This document shows, in pieces, positions 28,089-36,763 of a DNA stretch of 64,000 nt. The notes beneath the pieces were generated by a model that did not search any database, was not told the DNA's origin, and worked only from the letters and a program-made list of their open reading frames with translations. Every line of letters begins with the position of its first letter. Position 1 is the stretch's first letter. The stretch comes from Cellulosimicrobium arenosum (lineage in GTDB: Bacteria; Actinomycetota; Actinomycetes; Actinomycetales; Cellulomonadaceae). The position numbers and the translations under genes are program-made. The stretch is taken from contig NZ_JACYHB010000016.1 of assembly GCF_014837295.1 (NCBI RefSeq), positions 38,490 through 102,489 of the forward strand, in the 5' to 3' direction.

Positions 28089-28133
28089 GGGTCCGCGCGG
28101 ACCCTGCCACTGCCGTCCACGGATCGTGGACGG
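28089..28133 (-). promoter_or_regulatory. two hairpins between rplK and rplA
   Basis: An 8-bp stem (28113-28120 with 28126-28133) and a 6-bp stem (28089-28094 with 28099-28104) occupy the rplK-rplA gap. L1 often binds mRNA of this operon; whether these stems mimic its rRNA site is untested. Confidence 0.3.
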
Positions 28134-28152
28134 ACGAATCTGGTGGTGCCGC

Positions 28153-28584
28153 TCAGTCCTGGACGGTAATGCCCATGGAGCGGGCGGTGCCGGCGATGAT
28201 CTTCGACGCGGCGTCGAGGTCGTTCGCGTTGAGGTCCTCGAGCTTGGTCTGGGCGATCTCGCGCACCTGGGCCGAGGTCAGCTTCGCGACCTTGACCGTG
28301 TGCGGCGTCGACGAGCCCTTGGGGACGCCCGCGGCCTTCTTGATCAGCTCGGCGGCCGGCGGCGTCTTGGTGATGAAGGTGAAGGAACGGTCCTCGTAGA
28401 CCGTGATCTCCACCGGGACGACGTTGCCGCGCTGCGACTCGGTCGCCGCGTTGTAGGCCTTGCAGAACTCCATGATGTTGACGCCGTGCTGTCCGAGCGC
28501 GGGGCCGATCGGGGGCGCCGGGTTCGCGGCACCCGCCTGGATCTGGAGCTTGATGAGGCCGGAGACCTTCTTCTTGGGAGGCAT
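28153..28584 (-). CDS. rplK: 50S ribosomal protein L11
   Basis: L11 (143 aa) forms the base of the factor-binding stalk and is needed for RelA activation. It starts [22 protein letters not shown], with the conserved [22 protein letters not shown] and the C-terminal RNA-binding part with [12 protein letters not shown]. Standard length. It follows nusG by 107 bases. Confidence 0.98.
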   Translation of the reverse strand: MPPKKKVSGLIKLQIQAGAANPAPPIGPALGQHGVNIMEFCKAYNAATESQRGNVVPVEITVYEDRSFTFITKTPPAAELIKKAAGVPKGSSTPHTVKVAKLTSAQVREIAQTKLEDLNANDLDAASKIIAGTARSMGITVQD

Positions 28585-28691
28585 GCTGGTTCCCTGTCTT
28601 TCGTGTCGTGGGCCGACGCCTTGGGCGATGACCCGGTTGCAGTGCTGCGTGCTCGCGAGCGGCGGGTGCCGCTCACCGCCTCAGGGGCGAG

Positions 28692-29501
28692 TCAGATCTT
28701 GGCGACCTGGTTGAACGACAGCTCGACCGGGGTCTCCCGGCCGAAGATGGAGACGAGGACCTTGAGCTTCTGGTTCTCGGCGTTGATCTCGGAGATCGTG
28801 GCGGGCAGCGTGTCGAACGGCCCGTCGGTGACGGTGACGGACTCGCCGACCGTGAAGTCGACCTCGACCGGAGCCCGGCCCGAGGCGCCACCCGCTGCGG
28901 GCTTGCCCGGCTCGGCGGCGGCGGGGGCCAGCATCGGCGCGAGCATCGAGAAGACCTCGTCGAGCGTCAGCGGCACGGGCTGGTGCGTGTGCCCGACGAA
29001 ACCCGTGACTCCCGGGGTGTGGCGCACGGCGCCCCACGACTCGTCGGTGAGCTCCATCCGCACGAGGACGTAGCCGGGGATCCGCACGCGTCGAACGATC
29101 TTCTTCTGCGCGTTCTTGATCTCGGCCACCTCCTCCATGGGGACCTCGATCTGGAAGATGTAGTCCTCCATGTTCAGGCTCTGGATGCGGTTCTCCAGGT
29201 TCGCCTTCACACGGTTCTCGTAGCCCGCGTAGGAGTGGATCACGTACCAGTCGCCGAACTGCGAGCGCAGCGTGCGCTTGAACTCCGCGACCGGGTCCTC
29301 GATGACGTCGCCGTCCTCGTCGACCGCGCGTGCGTCGTCCTCGTCCGTCGCCTCGGCGGCGTCCTCCGCCACCTCGACGTCCTCGGTCACGTCGGCATCC
29401 TCGGCAGCGGGCACGCCGGAGGCCTCGTCGACCTGGTCCTCGCCGCCCTCCGGCTGCGTCGGGTCGACGTTCTCCGTCTGGTCCAGCGGCTCCTGGGACA
29501 C
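28692..29501 (-). CDS. nusG: transcription termination/antitermination protein NusG
   Basis: NusG (269 aa) binds RNA polymerase beta' and links it to the ribosome via S10 or to Rho. An acidic, disordered extension covers residues 1-75. The NGN domain follows ([49 protein letters not shown]). A linker rich in Ala/Pro and the KOW domain ([22 protein letters not shown]) end the protein. The acidic N-terminus is a common actinobacterial trait. GTG start, 117 bases after secE. Confidence 0.97.
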   Translation of the reverse strand: MSQEPLDQTENVDPTQPEGGEDQVDEASGVPAAEDADVTEDVEVAEDAAEATDEDDARAVDEDGDVIEDPVAEFKRTLRSQFGDWYVIHSYAGYENRVKANLENRIQSLNMEDYIFQIEVPMEEVAEIKNAQKKIVRRVRIPGYVLVRMELTDESWGAVRHTPGVTGFVGHTHQPVPLTLDEVFSMLAPMLAPAAAEPGKPAAGGASGRAPVEVDFTVGESVTVTDGPFDTLPATISEINAENQKLKVLVSIFGRETPVELSFNQVAKI

Positions 29502-29618
29502 GAACGAACCTGCTTTCTGCTGACCTGCTCGAATGACTGGTGGACGTAGGGCGGTCCGTGGCGCCCGCGGAGGCCGATCGCGCTCGCGACGCCGCCGGGC
29601 GACCGCCCGGCCGGGGAG

Positions 29619-29900
29619 CTAGCTCCCGAAGATCCAGAAGGTGGCCTTGCCGATCCCCAGGTCGAGCACGAACACGAACGCCATGACGACCGCCACGAAC
29701 ACGAGGACCACCGTGGTGTAGGTGATGAGCTCGGACCGGGTGGGGGTCACGACCTTGCGCAGCTCGGCCACGACCTGACGCACGAACAACGCGATGCGCG
29801 CGAAGAAGTTGGGCTTCTTGCCCTCGACGGACCGGCCCTTCTGCGCCTTGTCGCCGTGTGCGTCGTCCGCGCCTACGGCCTCTGACGGTGACTCGCTCAC
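29619..29900 (-). CDS. secE: preprotein translocase subunit SecE
   Basis: SecE (93 aa) clamps SecY in the Sec translocon. One transmembrane helix near residues 60-83 (YTTVVLVFVAVVMAFVFVL) is preceded by the amphipathic helix RIALFVRQVVAELRKVVTPT with the conserved VxWPT-like turn. GTG start with GGGGAAG five bases upstream. It lies between tRNA-Trp and nusG, as in most actinobacteria. Confidence 0.95.
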   Translation of the reverse strand: MSESPSEAVGADDAHGDKAQKGRSVEGKKPNFFARIALFVRQVVAELRKVVTPTRSELITYTTVVLVFVAVVMAFVFVLDLGIGKATFWIFGS

Positions 29901-30003
29901 TCGATCTTCCCCATCGTTCGCGTACGGGACGTGCCCTGGACCTGTTGGAACCCTTCTCTGTAACCCGTTCCCGGACTACGCGCACCCCGGGGGATGCGTC
30001 CTG

Positions 30004-30076
30004 CAGGGTAGACAGGGCTCGAACCTGCAACCTGCGGTTTTGGAGACCGCTGCGCTACCAATTGCGCCACTACCCT
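30004..30076 (-). tRNA. trpT: tRNA-Trp (CCA)
   Basis: The minus strand folds as a standard 73-base cloverleaf: acceptor AGGGTAG with CTACCCT, anticodon stem GCGGT/ACCGC, loop CTCCAAA with anticodon CCA, and TTCGAGC in the T-loop. The CCA end is not encoded. It leads the secE-nusG-rplK-rplA cluster. Confidence 0.96.
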
Positions 30077-30161
30077 TCGTTGCCGACGCCCTGTCCACAC
30101 CTCGCGCGACACCCCTCCCGGGGCGCACTTCAGCCTGGTGGACGTCAACCACCGAGGGTCA

Positions 30162-30191
30162 ACTGTACGCGACGCGACGGCCCGGGTCGAA
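30162..30191 (-). promoter_or_regulatory. candidate promoter of tRNA-Trp
   Basis: TACAGT lies 18 bases after a weak TTCGAC on the minus strand, about 80 bases before the tRNA 5' end. The -10 is good, the -35 poor. The 220-base gap 30077-30295 shows nothing else clear. Confidence 0.3.
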
Positions 30192-30295
30192 CCGCCGCCC
30201 GGACCACGGGGGCTCCGCCGTCCACCGATCGGTGGACGACGGGTCCCGCCGACCGGTCGTCGCGGCGTGGAGCCCGCGCTCGGCACGCTGATGGC

Positions 30296-31261
30296 ATGAC
30301 GACGACACGCGGCGGACCCGCCGCCGCCCCTGCCCCGCCGACCCGGCTCACCACGGAACGCCGAGCCGCGGCCGTCGAGGTGTGCGGGCTGCGCAAGGCG
30401 TACGGCACGAAGCAGGCCGTGGACGGCCTGGACCTGCGCGTCGAGCGCGGCGAGATCTTCGCCGTCCTCGGCCCCAACGGCGCCGGCAAGACGACCACCG
30501 TCGAGATCCTGGAGGGCTTCCGCCGCCGGGACGCGGGCGAGGTGCGCGTGCTCGGGGAGGACCCCCAGAGCGCGGGCCGCGCCTGGCGCGCGCGCCTCGG
30601 CGTCGTGCTCCAGGACTCGCGCGACCAGTCCGAGCTGACGGTCGCCGAGCTGGTCCGTCACTTCGCCGGCTTCTACCCCGCACCTCGCGACCCGGACGAG
30701 GTCGTGGACGCCGTCGGGCTGCGCGCCAAGGCGGGCACGCGGACGCGACAGCTCTCCGGCGGGCAGCGGCGTCGCCTCGACGTCGCGCTCGGCATCGTCG
30801 GACGCCCCGAGCTGCTGTTCCTCGACGAGCCCACGACGGGGTTCGACCCGCAGGCTCGCCGCTCCTTCTGGGAGCTCGTGCTGTCGCTGCGCGACGGCGG
30901 CACGACCATCGTCCTGACCACGCACTACCTCGACGAGGCCGCGCACCTGGCCGACCGGGTGGCCGTCGTGCGCGACGGTCGGGTCGTCGCGCTGGACGCG
31001 CCCGACCGCCTCGGCGGGGTCGCCGCGCGGCGACCCGTCGTGCGCTGGTTGGACGGCGGCACGTGGCGCTGCGAGCGCACCGACTCCCCCACCGCGCTCG
31101 TCACGTCGCTCGTGGCCAGTGGTGCGGGCACGGACGGCGAGGTGCCCGGGCTCGAGGTGACCCGCCCGAGCCTCGAGGACGTGTATCTCGACCTCATCGA
31201 CGGCGGCGCGGCGACGCCGTCGATCGCACCCGGGACCCTCGCCGAGGAGGCACGACCGTGA
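30296..31261 (+). CDS. ABC transporter ATP-binding protein (exporter type)
   Basis: An ABC-2 type ATPase (321 aa). Walker A is GPNGAGKTT (near residue 62), the signature is LSGGQRRRLDVALG, and Walker B is LLFLDEPTTGFDP, followed by the H-loop LTTHYLDEA. The C-terminal ~75 residues form an accessory domain typical of DrrA/CcmA-like exporters. It overlaps the permease gene by four bases (GTGA) and stands before a two-component system, which suggests an inducible drug, peptide or lipid exporter. The substrate cannot be told from the sequence. Confidence 0.92.
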   Translation: MTTTRGGPAAAPAPPTRLTTERRAAAVEVCGLRKAYGTKQAVDGLDLRVERGEIFAVLGPNGAGKTTTVEILEGFRRRDAGEVRVLGEDPQSAGRAWRARLGVVLQDSRDQSELTVAELVRHFAGFYPAPRDPDEVVDAVGLRAKAGTRTRQLSGGQRRRLDVALGIVGRPELLFLDEPTTGFDPQARRSFWELVLSLRDGGTTIVLTTHYLDEAAHLADRVAVVRDGRVVALDAPDRLGGVAARRPVVRWLDGGTWRCERTDSPTALVTSLVASGAGTDGEVPGLEVTRPSLEDVYLDLIDGGAATPSIAPGTLAEEARP

Positions 31262-32145
31262 CCGCACCCACCACGTCCGCCGCACCGACGGGCGGATCCG
31301 GCCGCGTCGCCCGGTCGTCACCCGCGCTGCCAGGGCCCCTCCGCCTCGGGCTCGCCCGTTCGGCCGCGGAGCTGCGCGCGTTCTTCCGCGAGCGCGACGC
31401 GGTGATCTTCATCTTCACGTACCCCGTCATCATGCTGGCGATCTTCGCGTCGGTGTTCGACGGCCAGGACCAGGGCACGGACGGCTACGGCGTCCCGTTC
31501 GCACAGTACTTCCTGCCGGGGATGGTCGCGACGGGCGTCATGCTCACGAGCTTCCAGTCGCTCGCCATCTCGATCGCGGTCGAGCGCGACGACGGCACGC
31601 TCAAGCGGCTGCGCTCGACGCCGCTGCCCGCGACGGCCTACTTCTACGGCAAGGTCGGGCTGGTCCTCGCGACGGCGCTCGTGCAGACCGCCCTGCTCCT
31701 GGCACTGGCCGCGATCGCGTTCGACGTCCCCATGCCGTGGACCATGCCCGACGGCGCGGGGCGGGTCGCGACGTTCGCCTGGGTGTTCGTCCTGGGCTGT
31801 GCCGCGGGCGCGGTGTGCGGCGTCGCGTTCTCGTCGATCCCCCGGTCGGGGAGGTCCGCGACGGCGGTCGTCACGCCGGTCGTCCTCGTCCTGCAGTTCA
31901 TCTCCGGCGTGTTCTTCGCGTTCTTCGCGCTGCCGTCGTGGATGCAGTCCGTGGCGTCGGTGTTCCCCCTCAGGTGGATGGCGCAGGGCATGCGGTCGGT
32001 CTTCCTGCCGGAGCAGGCGGCGGCGCTCGAGCCGTCGGGGTCGTGGCAGCACGGCGCGACGGCTGCTGTACTGGTGGCATGGCTGGTGGTGGGTCTCGTG
32101 GTGGGCGCGCGCACGTTCCGGTGGCGGCGCCGTGACGACGGCTGA
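31258..32145 (+). CDS. ABC-2 type transporter permease
   Basis: The membrane partner of the preceding ATPase (295 aa). An N-terminal cytoplasmic stretch is followed by six predicted helices, the first at VIFIFTYPVIMLAIFASVF and the last at AAVLVAWLVVGLVVGARTF. The ABC-2 motif region with VERDDGTLKRLRSTPLPATAY lies between helices 2 and 3. GTG start overlapping the ATPase stop; the 3' end overlaps the kinase gene by 14 bases. Confidence 0.9.
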   Translation: MTAPTTSAAPTGGSGRVARSSPALPGPLRLGLARSAAELRAFFRERDAVIFIFTYPVIMLAIFASVFDGQDQGTDGYGVPFAQYFLPGMVATGVMLTSFQSLAISIAVERDDGTLKRLRSTPLPATAYFYGKVGLVLATALVQTALLLALAAIAFDVPMPWTMPDGAGRVATFAWVFVLGCAAGAVCGVAFSSIPRSGRSATAVVTPVVLVLQFISGVFFAFFALPSWMQSVASVFPLRWMAQGMRSVFLPEQAAALEPSGSWQHGATAAVLVAWLVVGLVVGARTFRWRRRDDG

Positions 32146-33445
32146 CCGCGCGGACGTCGACGACGCCGAGCCCAGCGCCACCGCACAGCTCGACGGCACG
32201 TGGACGCGCGACGTGCGCTGGTGGGACCTGGCGTTCTACGTCATCGTCACCCTCAGCGCCGTCGCGCTGTTCACGACGGAGCTCTCCCGTGCCGCCCTGG
32301 TCGTGGCGCTCGCGGCGATCGGCGCGATCCTGCTCGCCTACACCGTCTGGGGGCGGCGGGCCGCCCGCACGCGCGACCAGGTCGCCGCGCACCTGTACCT
32401 GCTCGTGGCCGTCGCGGGGACGGTCGTGGTCGCCGCGCAGGACACGCTCGGGACCCTGCTGCTGTTCGCGACGTTCACCCAGATCTGGATGATGTCGGAG
32501 CACCTGTGGGCGCAGGTCGTGCTGTGCGTCGTCCTCGCGGGCGGCACCGCCGTCGCGCTCGCGTGGGACGCGACCGCAGGACGGGTGGACCCCGACGCGC
32601 TCGTGAGCACCGCGCCCCAGATGGGGGTCGCGCTCGCCTTCTCCCTCGGCCTCGGGCTGTGGACCGCGCACACGATGCGGCAGGCGGAGCGGCACGCGCG
32701 GCTCGTCGACGAGCTGCGCGCGACCCAGGCCGAGCTCGCGCGCTCGCACCACCGCGCCGGCGTCGCCGCCGAGCGTGAGCGCGTCGCGCGTGAGATCCAC
32801 GACACGCTCGCCCAGGGCTTCACGAGCGTCGTCATGCTCGCCCAGGCCGCGGGCGCCGACCTCGACCGGGGCGCGACCGACGCGGCGCGCGACCGGCTCG
32901 CGATCGTCGAGGCGACGGCACGCGAGAACCTCGCGGAGGCGCGCGCGCTCGTCGCCGCGACAGGTCCCGTGCCGCTGGCGGCGGGCGGGACGCTGGTCGA
33001 GGCGGTCGCTCGGCTCGCGCAGCGGTTCGGCACCGAGTCGGGTGTCGAGGTGACGACCTCCCTCGCCGACGTCTGCGGCCTGTCCAGCGCGGAGCAGGTC
33101 GTGCTGCTGCGCTCGGCGCAGGAGGCGCTGGCGAACGTCCGCCGGCACGCGGCGGCTCGCACGGCACGTGTCGTGCTCACCCAGGACGTCGGCGCCACGG
33201 TCCTCGAGGTGGTCGACGACGGGCGTGGCCTGCCCGTCGGCCGCACCGAGGGCTACGGGCTGCGGGGGATGCGCGAGCGGGTCGCGGCCGAGGGCGGGAC
33301 GGTCGTCGTGGGCGACGGACCGAGCGGCGGCACGCGCGTCGAGGTCCGCCTGCCCGCGGCGGTCCCCGTCGACCGGTCGCCGACCGCCCGGACGCGTGCG
33401 CTGCCCGGGCTGCCTGCTCTGCGCCGGACGGGGGCAGGGTCCTGA
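32132..33445 (+). CDS. sensor histidine kinase, NarL/DesK type
   Basis: A membrane sensor kinase (437 aa). Roughly five helices occupy residues ~30-180. The HisKA_3 dimerisation segment ERERVAREIHDTLAQGF contains the phospho-acceptor His223. The HATPase domain shows QEALANVRRHAAA, VVDDGRGLPVG and GYGLRGMRERVAAEGG. The GTG start overlaps the permease. It is the partner of the adjacent LuxR-type regulator and probably senses envelope or drug stress handled by the ABC exporter. Confidence 0.92.
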   Translation: MTTADRADVDDAEPSATAQLDGTWTRDVRWWDLAFYVIVTLSAVALFTTELSRAALVVALAAIGAILLAYTVWGRRAARTRDQVAAHLYLLVAVAGTVVVAAQDTLGTLLLFATFTQIWMMSEHLWAQVVLCVVLAGGTAVALAWDATAGRVDPDALVSTAPQMGVALAFSLGLGLWTAHTMRQAERHARLVDELRATQAELARSHHRAGVAAERERVAREIHDTLAQGFTSVVMLAQAAGADLDRGATDAARDRLAIVEATARENLAEARALVAATGPVPLAAGGTLVEAVARLAQRFGTESGVEVTTSLADVCGLSSAEQVVLLRSAQEALANVRRHAAARTARVVLTQDVGATVLEVVDDGRGLPVGRTEGYGLRGMRERVAAEGGTVVVGDGPSGGTRVEVRLPAAVPVDRSPTARTRALPGLPALRRTGAGS

Positions 33446-33453
33446 CCGCGGCG

Positions 33454-34086
33454 GTGCGCGTGCTCGTCGTGGACGACCATCCCGTGGTGCGGTCGGGAAT
33501 CATCGGCATGCTCGCGGCCGAGCCCGACCTGGACGTGGTCGGCGAGGCGGGCGACGGCGAGCAGGCCGTCGCGCTCGCGGCGGAGCTGCGCCCCGACGTC
33601 GTGCTGATGGACCTGCGCATGCCCGTGCTCGACGGCGTCGGCGCGACGTCCGCGATCGTCGGCGGGCCCGGCGGTGCGGGCGGCCGGGACGTGCCGCGCG
33701 TCGTCGTGCTCACGACGTACGAGACCGACACCGACATCCTGCGCGCGGTGGAGGCCGGTGCGACGGGCTACCTGCTCAAGGACACGCCGCGCGACGAGCT
33801 CGTCGCGGGCGTGCGGGCCGCGGCGCGCGGGCAGACGGTCCTCGCGCCGAGCGTCGCGACCCGGCTCGTGACGTCGGTGCGCGGCGGACGGCTGACGGAC
33901 CGCGAGGTCGAGGTGCTGCGCCTCGTCTCCCGTGGCCGGTCGAACGCCGCGATCGGGCGGGAGCTGTTCATCACCGAGGCGACGGTCAAGACGCACCTGC
34001 TGCGCTCGTTCGCCAAGCTCGACGTCGACGACCGGACCGCGGCGGTGACGGTCGCGATGCAGCGGGGCTACCTCACCGGTCCGTGA
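33454..34086 (+). CDS. response regulator, NarL/FixJ family
   Basis: A two-component regulator (210 aa). The receiver domain has VVDDHP, the phospho-acceptor Asp53 in DVVLMDLRMP and the switch Lys in GYLLKDTP. The C-terminal LuxR-type helix-turn-helix shows LTDREVEVLRLVSRGRSNAAI and ATVKTHLLRSFAKLDV. GTG start, 8 bases after the kinase gene. It should control the upstream ABC genes, though no operator is visible by eye. Confidence 0.94.
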   Translation: MRVLVVDDHPVVRSGIIGMLAAEPDLDVVGEAGDGEQAVALAAELRPDVVLMDLRMPVLDGVGATSAIVGGPGGAGGRDVPRVVVLTTYETDTDILRAVEAGATGYLLKDTPRDELVAGVRAAARGQTVLAPSVATRLVTSVRGGRLTDREVEVLRLVSRGRSNAAIGRELFITEATVKTHLLRSFAKLDVDDRTAAVTVAMQRGYLTGP

Positions 34087-34098
34087 CAGACTCCCGGT

Positions 34099-35127
34099 GT
34101 GCGAGACCTGGCGACGCTTCCCAAGGCCCACCTGCACCTGCACTTCACGGGGTCCATGCGGGTCGAGACCCTGCGCGACCTCGCGCAGCAGTACGGCGTG
34201 CGCCTGCCGACGGCGCTCCTGGACGGCGACCCGCTGCGCCTGCCGGCCACCGAGCGTGGCTGGTTCCGCTTCCAGCGTCTGTACGACGCGGCGCGCGCGT
34301 GCGTGCGGTCCGAGGCGGACATGCGGCGCATCGTGCTGGAGGCGGCGCAGGACGACGCCGCGGAGGGGTCGGGGCGCCTCGAGATCCAGGTGGACCCGAC
34401 GTCGTACGCACCGTTCGTCGGGGGCATCACGCCCGCGGTCGAGATCGTGCTCGACGAGGCCCGGTCCGCGAGCGCCGCGACGGGCACCGAGGTCGCCGTG
34501 GTCGTCGCGGCGTCGCGGACCCGCCACCCGCTCGACGCCCGGTCGCTCGCCCGGCTCGCGGCGCAGTACGCGGGCGAGGGCGCCGGCGAGGTCGTCGGGT
34601 TCGGGCTGAGCAACGACGAACGCCGCGGCGACACGTCGGAGTTCGCGCACGCCTTCGCGATCGCGCGGCGCGCCGGGCTGGCGTCCGTGCCGCACGGCGG
34701 CGAGCTCCTCGGGCCCGCGCACGTGCACGAGGTCGTGACGGCGCTGGAGCCGGACCGTCTCGGTCACGGGGTGCGCACCGCGGAGGACCGGCGCCTCCTC
34801 GAGGACGTGGTGGAGCGCGGGGTCGCCCTCGAGGTGTGCCCCGCGTCCAACGTCTCCCTCGGGGTGTACGACGACGCCGGCCAGGTCCCGCTCGGCACGC
34901 TCGTCGACGCCGGCGCCCGGGTCGCGCTCGGGGCGGACGACCCGCTGCTGTTCGGGTCGCGGCTCGTCGCTCAGTACGAGACGGCCCGCCACGAGCACGG
35001 CTTCACGGACGACGACCTGGCGGACCTGGCGCGCGCCTCGATCCGGGCGAGCCGCGCGTCGTCGGGCACGAAGTCACGGCTCCTGTCGGACGTCACCGCC
35101 TGGATGGCGGACCCGCCCGCTCGGTGA
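34099..35127 (+). CDS. add: adenosine deaminase family protein
   Basis: A zinc amidohydrolase (342 aa) predicted to convert adenosine to inosine. Metal and catalytic motifs are in order: HLHLHFTGS near residue 11, PHGGE near 200, the catalytic GHG near 221, and the metal-binding ADDPLLF near 280. The GTG start sits 12 bases after the response regulator stop. It is shorter than some family members, and specificity for adenosine versus an adenosine-like or adenine substrate cannot be proved from motifs. It is followed by a 114-base AT-richer control region. Confidence 0.85.
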   Translation: MRDLATLPKAHLHLHFTGSMRVETLRDLAQQYGVRLPTALLDGDPLRLPATERGWFRFQRLYDAARACVRSEADMRRIVLEAAQDDAAEGSGRLEIQVDPTSYAPFVGGITPAVEIVLDEARSASAATGTEVAVVVAASRTRHPLDARSLARLAAQYAGEGAGEVVGFGLSNDERRGDTSEFAHAFAIARRAGLASVPHGGELLGPAHVHEVVTALEPDRLGHGVRTAEDRRLLEDVVERGVALEVCPASNVSLGVYDDAGQVPLGTLVDAGARVALGADDPLLFGSRLVAQYETARHEHGFTDDDLADLARASIRASRASSGTKSRLLSDVTAWMADPPAR

Positions 35128-35206
35128 GAACGACGACCTGCCCCGGGAGCACCTCTCGACGGCCGAGCACCGCTGCGCGGTCGGGGCGGCGCTGTCCCGG
35201 CGGGTC

Positions 35207-35260
35207 TTGACACGTCGGCCTGATCGCGTCAAAGTATCAATGTGTCAATACATATTGTCT
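35207..35260 (+). promoter_or_regulatory. promoter/operator of the membrane protein-GntR pair
   Basis: A perfect -35 TTGACA at 35207 lies in an unusually AT-rich patch. TTGACAC (35207-35213) and GTGTCAA (35242-35248) are exact inverted copies, and TCAA recurs three times. An imperfect palindrome covers 35239-35258. The likely -10 is unclear (candidates in AAAGTATCAA). This fits autoregulation by the downstream YtrA-type GntR protein; the GTG start lies inside the element. Confidence 0.55.
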
Positions 35261-36231
35261 TCCTTGCGCTGCTGGTCGCCGTGCCCGCCGTCGTCGTCGC
35301 GTGGGTGGTGGGCCGGGTCCTGCGCGACCGGCCGTCGTCGGACGGGCCGGCCGTGGTCACCGATCCGGCGGCCGCGGTCGGCGCGCGACGCCACGCCGGC
35401 ACCGGGGCGCTCGTCGCAGTCCTCGTCGCCGTCCTCGTCGCCCTCGTCGCGCTGCCCGTCGCGAGCCATACCGCCTCGAGCACCCTGTCCGGCCTCGCCG
35501 GCGGCGTCGCGTACGGCGTCGCCCCCGCGACCGCGGGTCTCTCGTTCCTCGCGGTGCTCGCGCTGACCGAGGTCACGTGGCCGTCCCCCTCCGGCGAGCG
35601 CCGCAGCGCGAGCCTCGTGCCGCGCAGCGTGCGGGACGTCGCCCCGCACCGCCTGCGCCGGTGGACCTGGGTGACGGCCCTCCTCGCGACCCTGACCACG
35701 CTGGCCTGCGGCCTGACCGCCGAGCCGGACGGCAGGTCGGTCGGCTACGTCGACGGTCTCGTGTCCGGCGCGAGCAGCCCCTACCCGGGCTGGTTCTACG
35801 GGCTGCCGCTCCTCGGCGCGTGCCTGCTCGTGCTCGCCGGTGCCGAGGCGTGCCTGCGCCTCGTCGTCTCCCGCCCTGCCGTCGCGGGCGTCGACACGCA
35901 GTGGGACCTGGGGCTGCGCCGGCTCTCGGCCCATCGTCTGCTGCGGGGTGCGCAGCTCACGATCGGCCTCACGACCGCGGGGATGCTGGTCGTCGCCGGC
36001 AAGGCGGCGACGAGCACCGCCACGAACGCCGGGCTGAACGGCGCGAGCGCCGGCCCCGTCGGCGTGCTGGGCGCCGTCGCCCTCGGCCTCGGCATCGCGC
36101 TGGCTCTCACCGTGGTGGTCGTCGCACTGCTCCCCGGGACCCCGGCGGGCACTCGCCGCGGCGTCGCACGCGCGGAGCCCGCGTCGGCGGGCGGCACCGG
36201 GGCGGACGGGGACATCACCCGTGCCCGCTGA
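35242..36231 (+). CDS. multi-pass membrane protein paired with a GntR regulator
   Basis: Not recognised as a named family (329 aa). About six hydrophobic segments are visible: near 4-24, 54-75, 85-105, 140-160, 190-212 and 275-298. The GTG start has no clear ribosome-binding site and lies within the AT-rich operator, so the message may be leaderless or nearly so. It overlaps the GntR gene by 11 bases. Membrane proteins paired with YtrA-type regulators are often linked to cell-envelope stress; that is inference here. Confidence 0.7.
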   Translation: MSIHIVFLALLVAVPAVVVAWVVGRVLRDRPSSDGPAVVTDPAAAVGARRHAGTGALVAVLVAVLVALVALPVASHTASSTLSGLAGGVAYGVAPATAGLSFLAVLALTEVTWPSPSGERRSASLVPRSVRDVAPHRLRRWTWVTALLATLTTLACGLTAEPDGRSVGYVDGLVSGASSPYPGWFYGLPLLGACLLVLAGAEACLRLVVSRPAVAGVDTQWDLGLRRLSAHRLLRGAQLTIGLTTAGMLVVAGKAATSTATNAGLNGASAGPVGVLGAVALGLGIALALTVVVVALLPGTPAGTRRGVARAEPASAGGTGADGDITRAR

Positions 36232-36637
36232 CCTGCGCGTCGAGATCGACCTCGCCTCCGGCGTGCCGCCGTACGAGCAGATCCGCGCCCAGGTCGTGGC
36301 GCACGTCGCATCCGGGCGGCTCGCCGTGGGCGACCGGCTGCCGACCATCCGCGCGCTCGCGAGCGACCTCGGGCTCGCACCCGGCACCGTCGCCCGGGCG
36401 TACCGCGAGCTCGAGGCGGCCGGAGCGGTCACGACACGACGCCGGGCCGGGACCGTCGTGTCCGACGGCGCGACCGCGGCCGACGTCGTCGCGCGCCACG
36501 CGGCGAACGAGCTCGTGCGCACGGCACGTGCTGTGGGGCTCTCGGACGACGCCGTCCTCGACCTCGTGCGCGGAGCGCTGCTCCACCACGACCCGGCGGC
36601 CGCCCCCGACGATCCGGTCGCGCCGGACGTCTCCTGA
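36221..36637 (+). CDS. GntR-family regulator, YtrA type
   Basis: A short (138 aa) regulator: N-terminal winged helix (PPYEQIRAQVVAHVASGRL, GDRLPTIRALASDLGLAPG, TVARAYRELEAAGAV) and a C-terminal helical dimerisation tail of about 60 residues without a ligand domain. This size defines the YtrA subfamily. It is translationally coupled to the membrane protein upstream and probably represses their common promoter at 35207-35260. Confidence 0.88.
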   Translation: MPADLRVEIDLASGVPPYEQIRAQVVAHVASGRLAVGDRLPTIRALASDLGLAPGTVARAYRELEAAGAVTTRRRAGTVVSDGATAADVVARHAANELVRTARAVGLSDDAVLDLVRGALLHHDPAAAPDDPVAPDVS

Positions 36638-36763
36638 GGGAGCGGCGACGAGTTACAGCACGGTCACGATCCGGGGCGACCGCGCCACGGGCGTGCACGG
36701 GCGACCCGAGCGGGGCGCATCATGGTTCTCCCGCACCGAGAGTGCTGAGCGACAGGGGCCGAC

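Noticed and set aside
34099-35127. Adenine deaminase or AMP deaminase instead of adenosine deaminase
   Set aside because: Motif spacing (HLHLHFTGS, PHGGE, GHG, ADDP) fits the adenosine/adenine deaminase family as a whole. AMP deaminase is much longer; adenine specificity cannot be excluded but adenosine deaminase is the simpler call.
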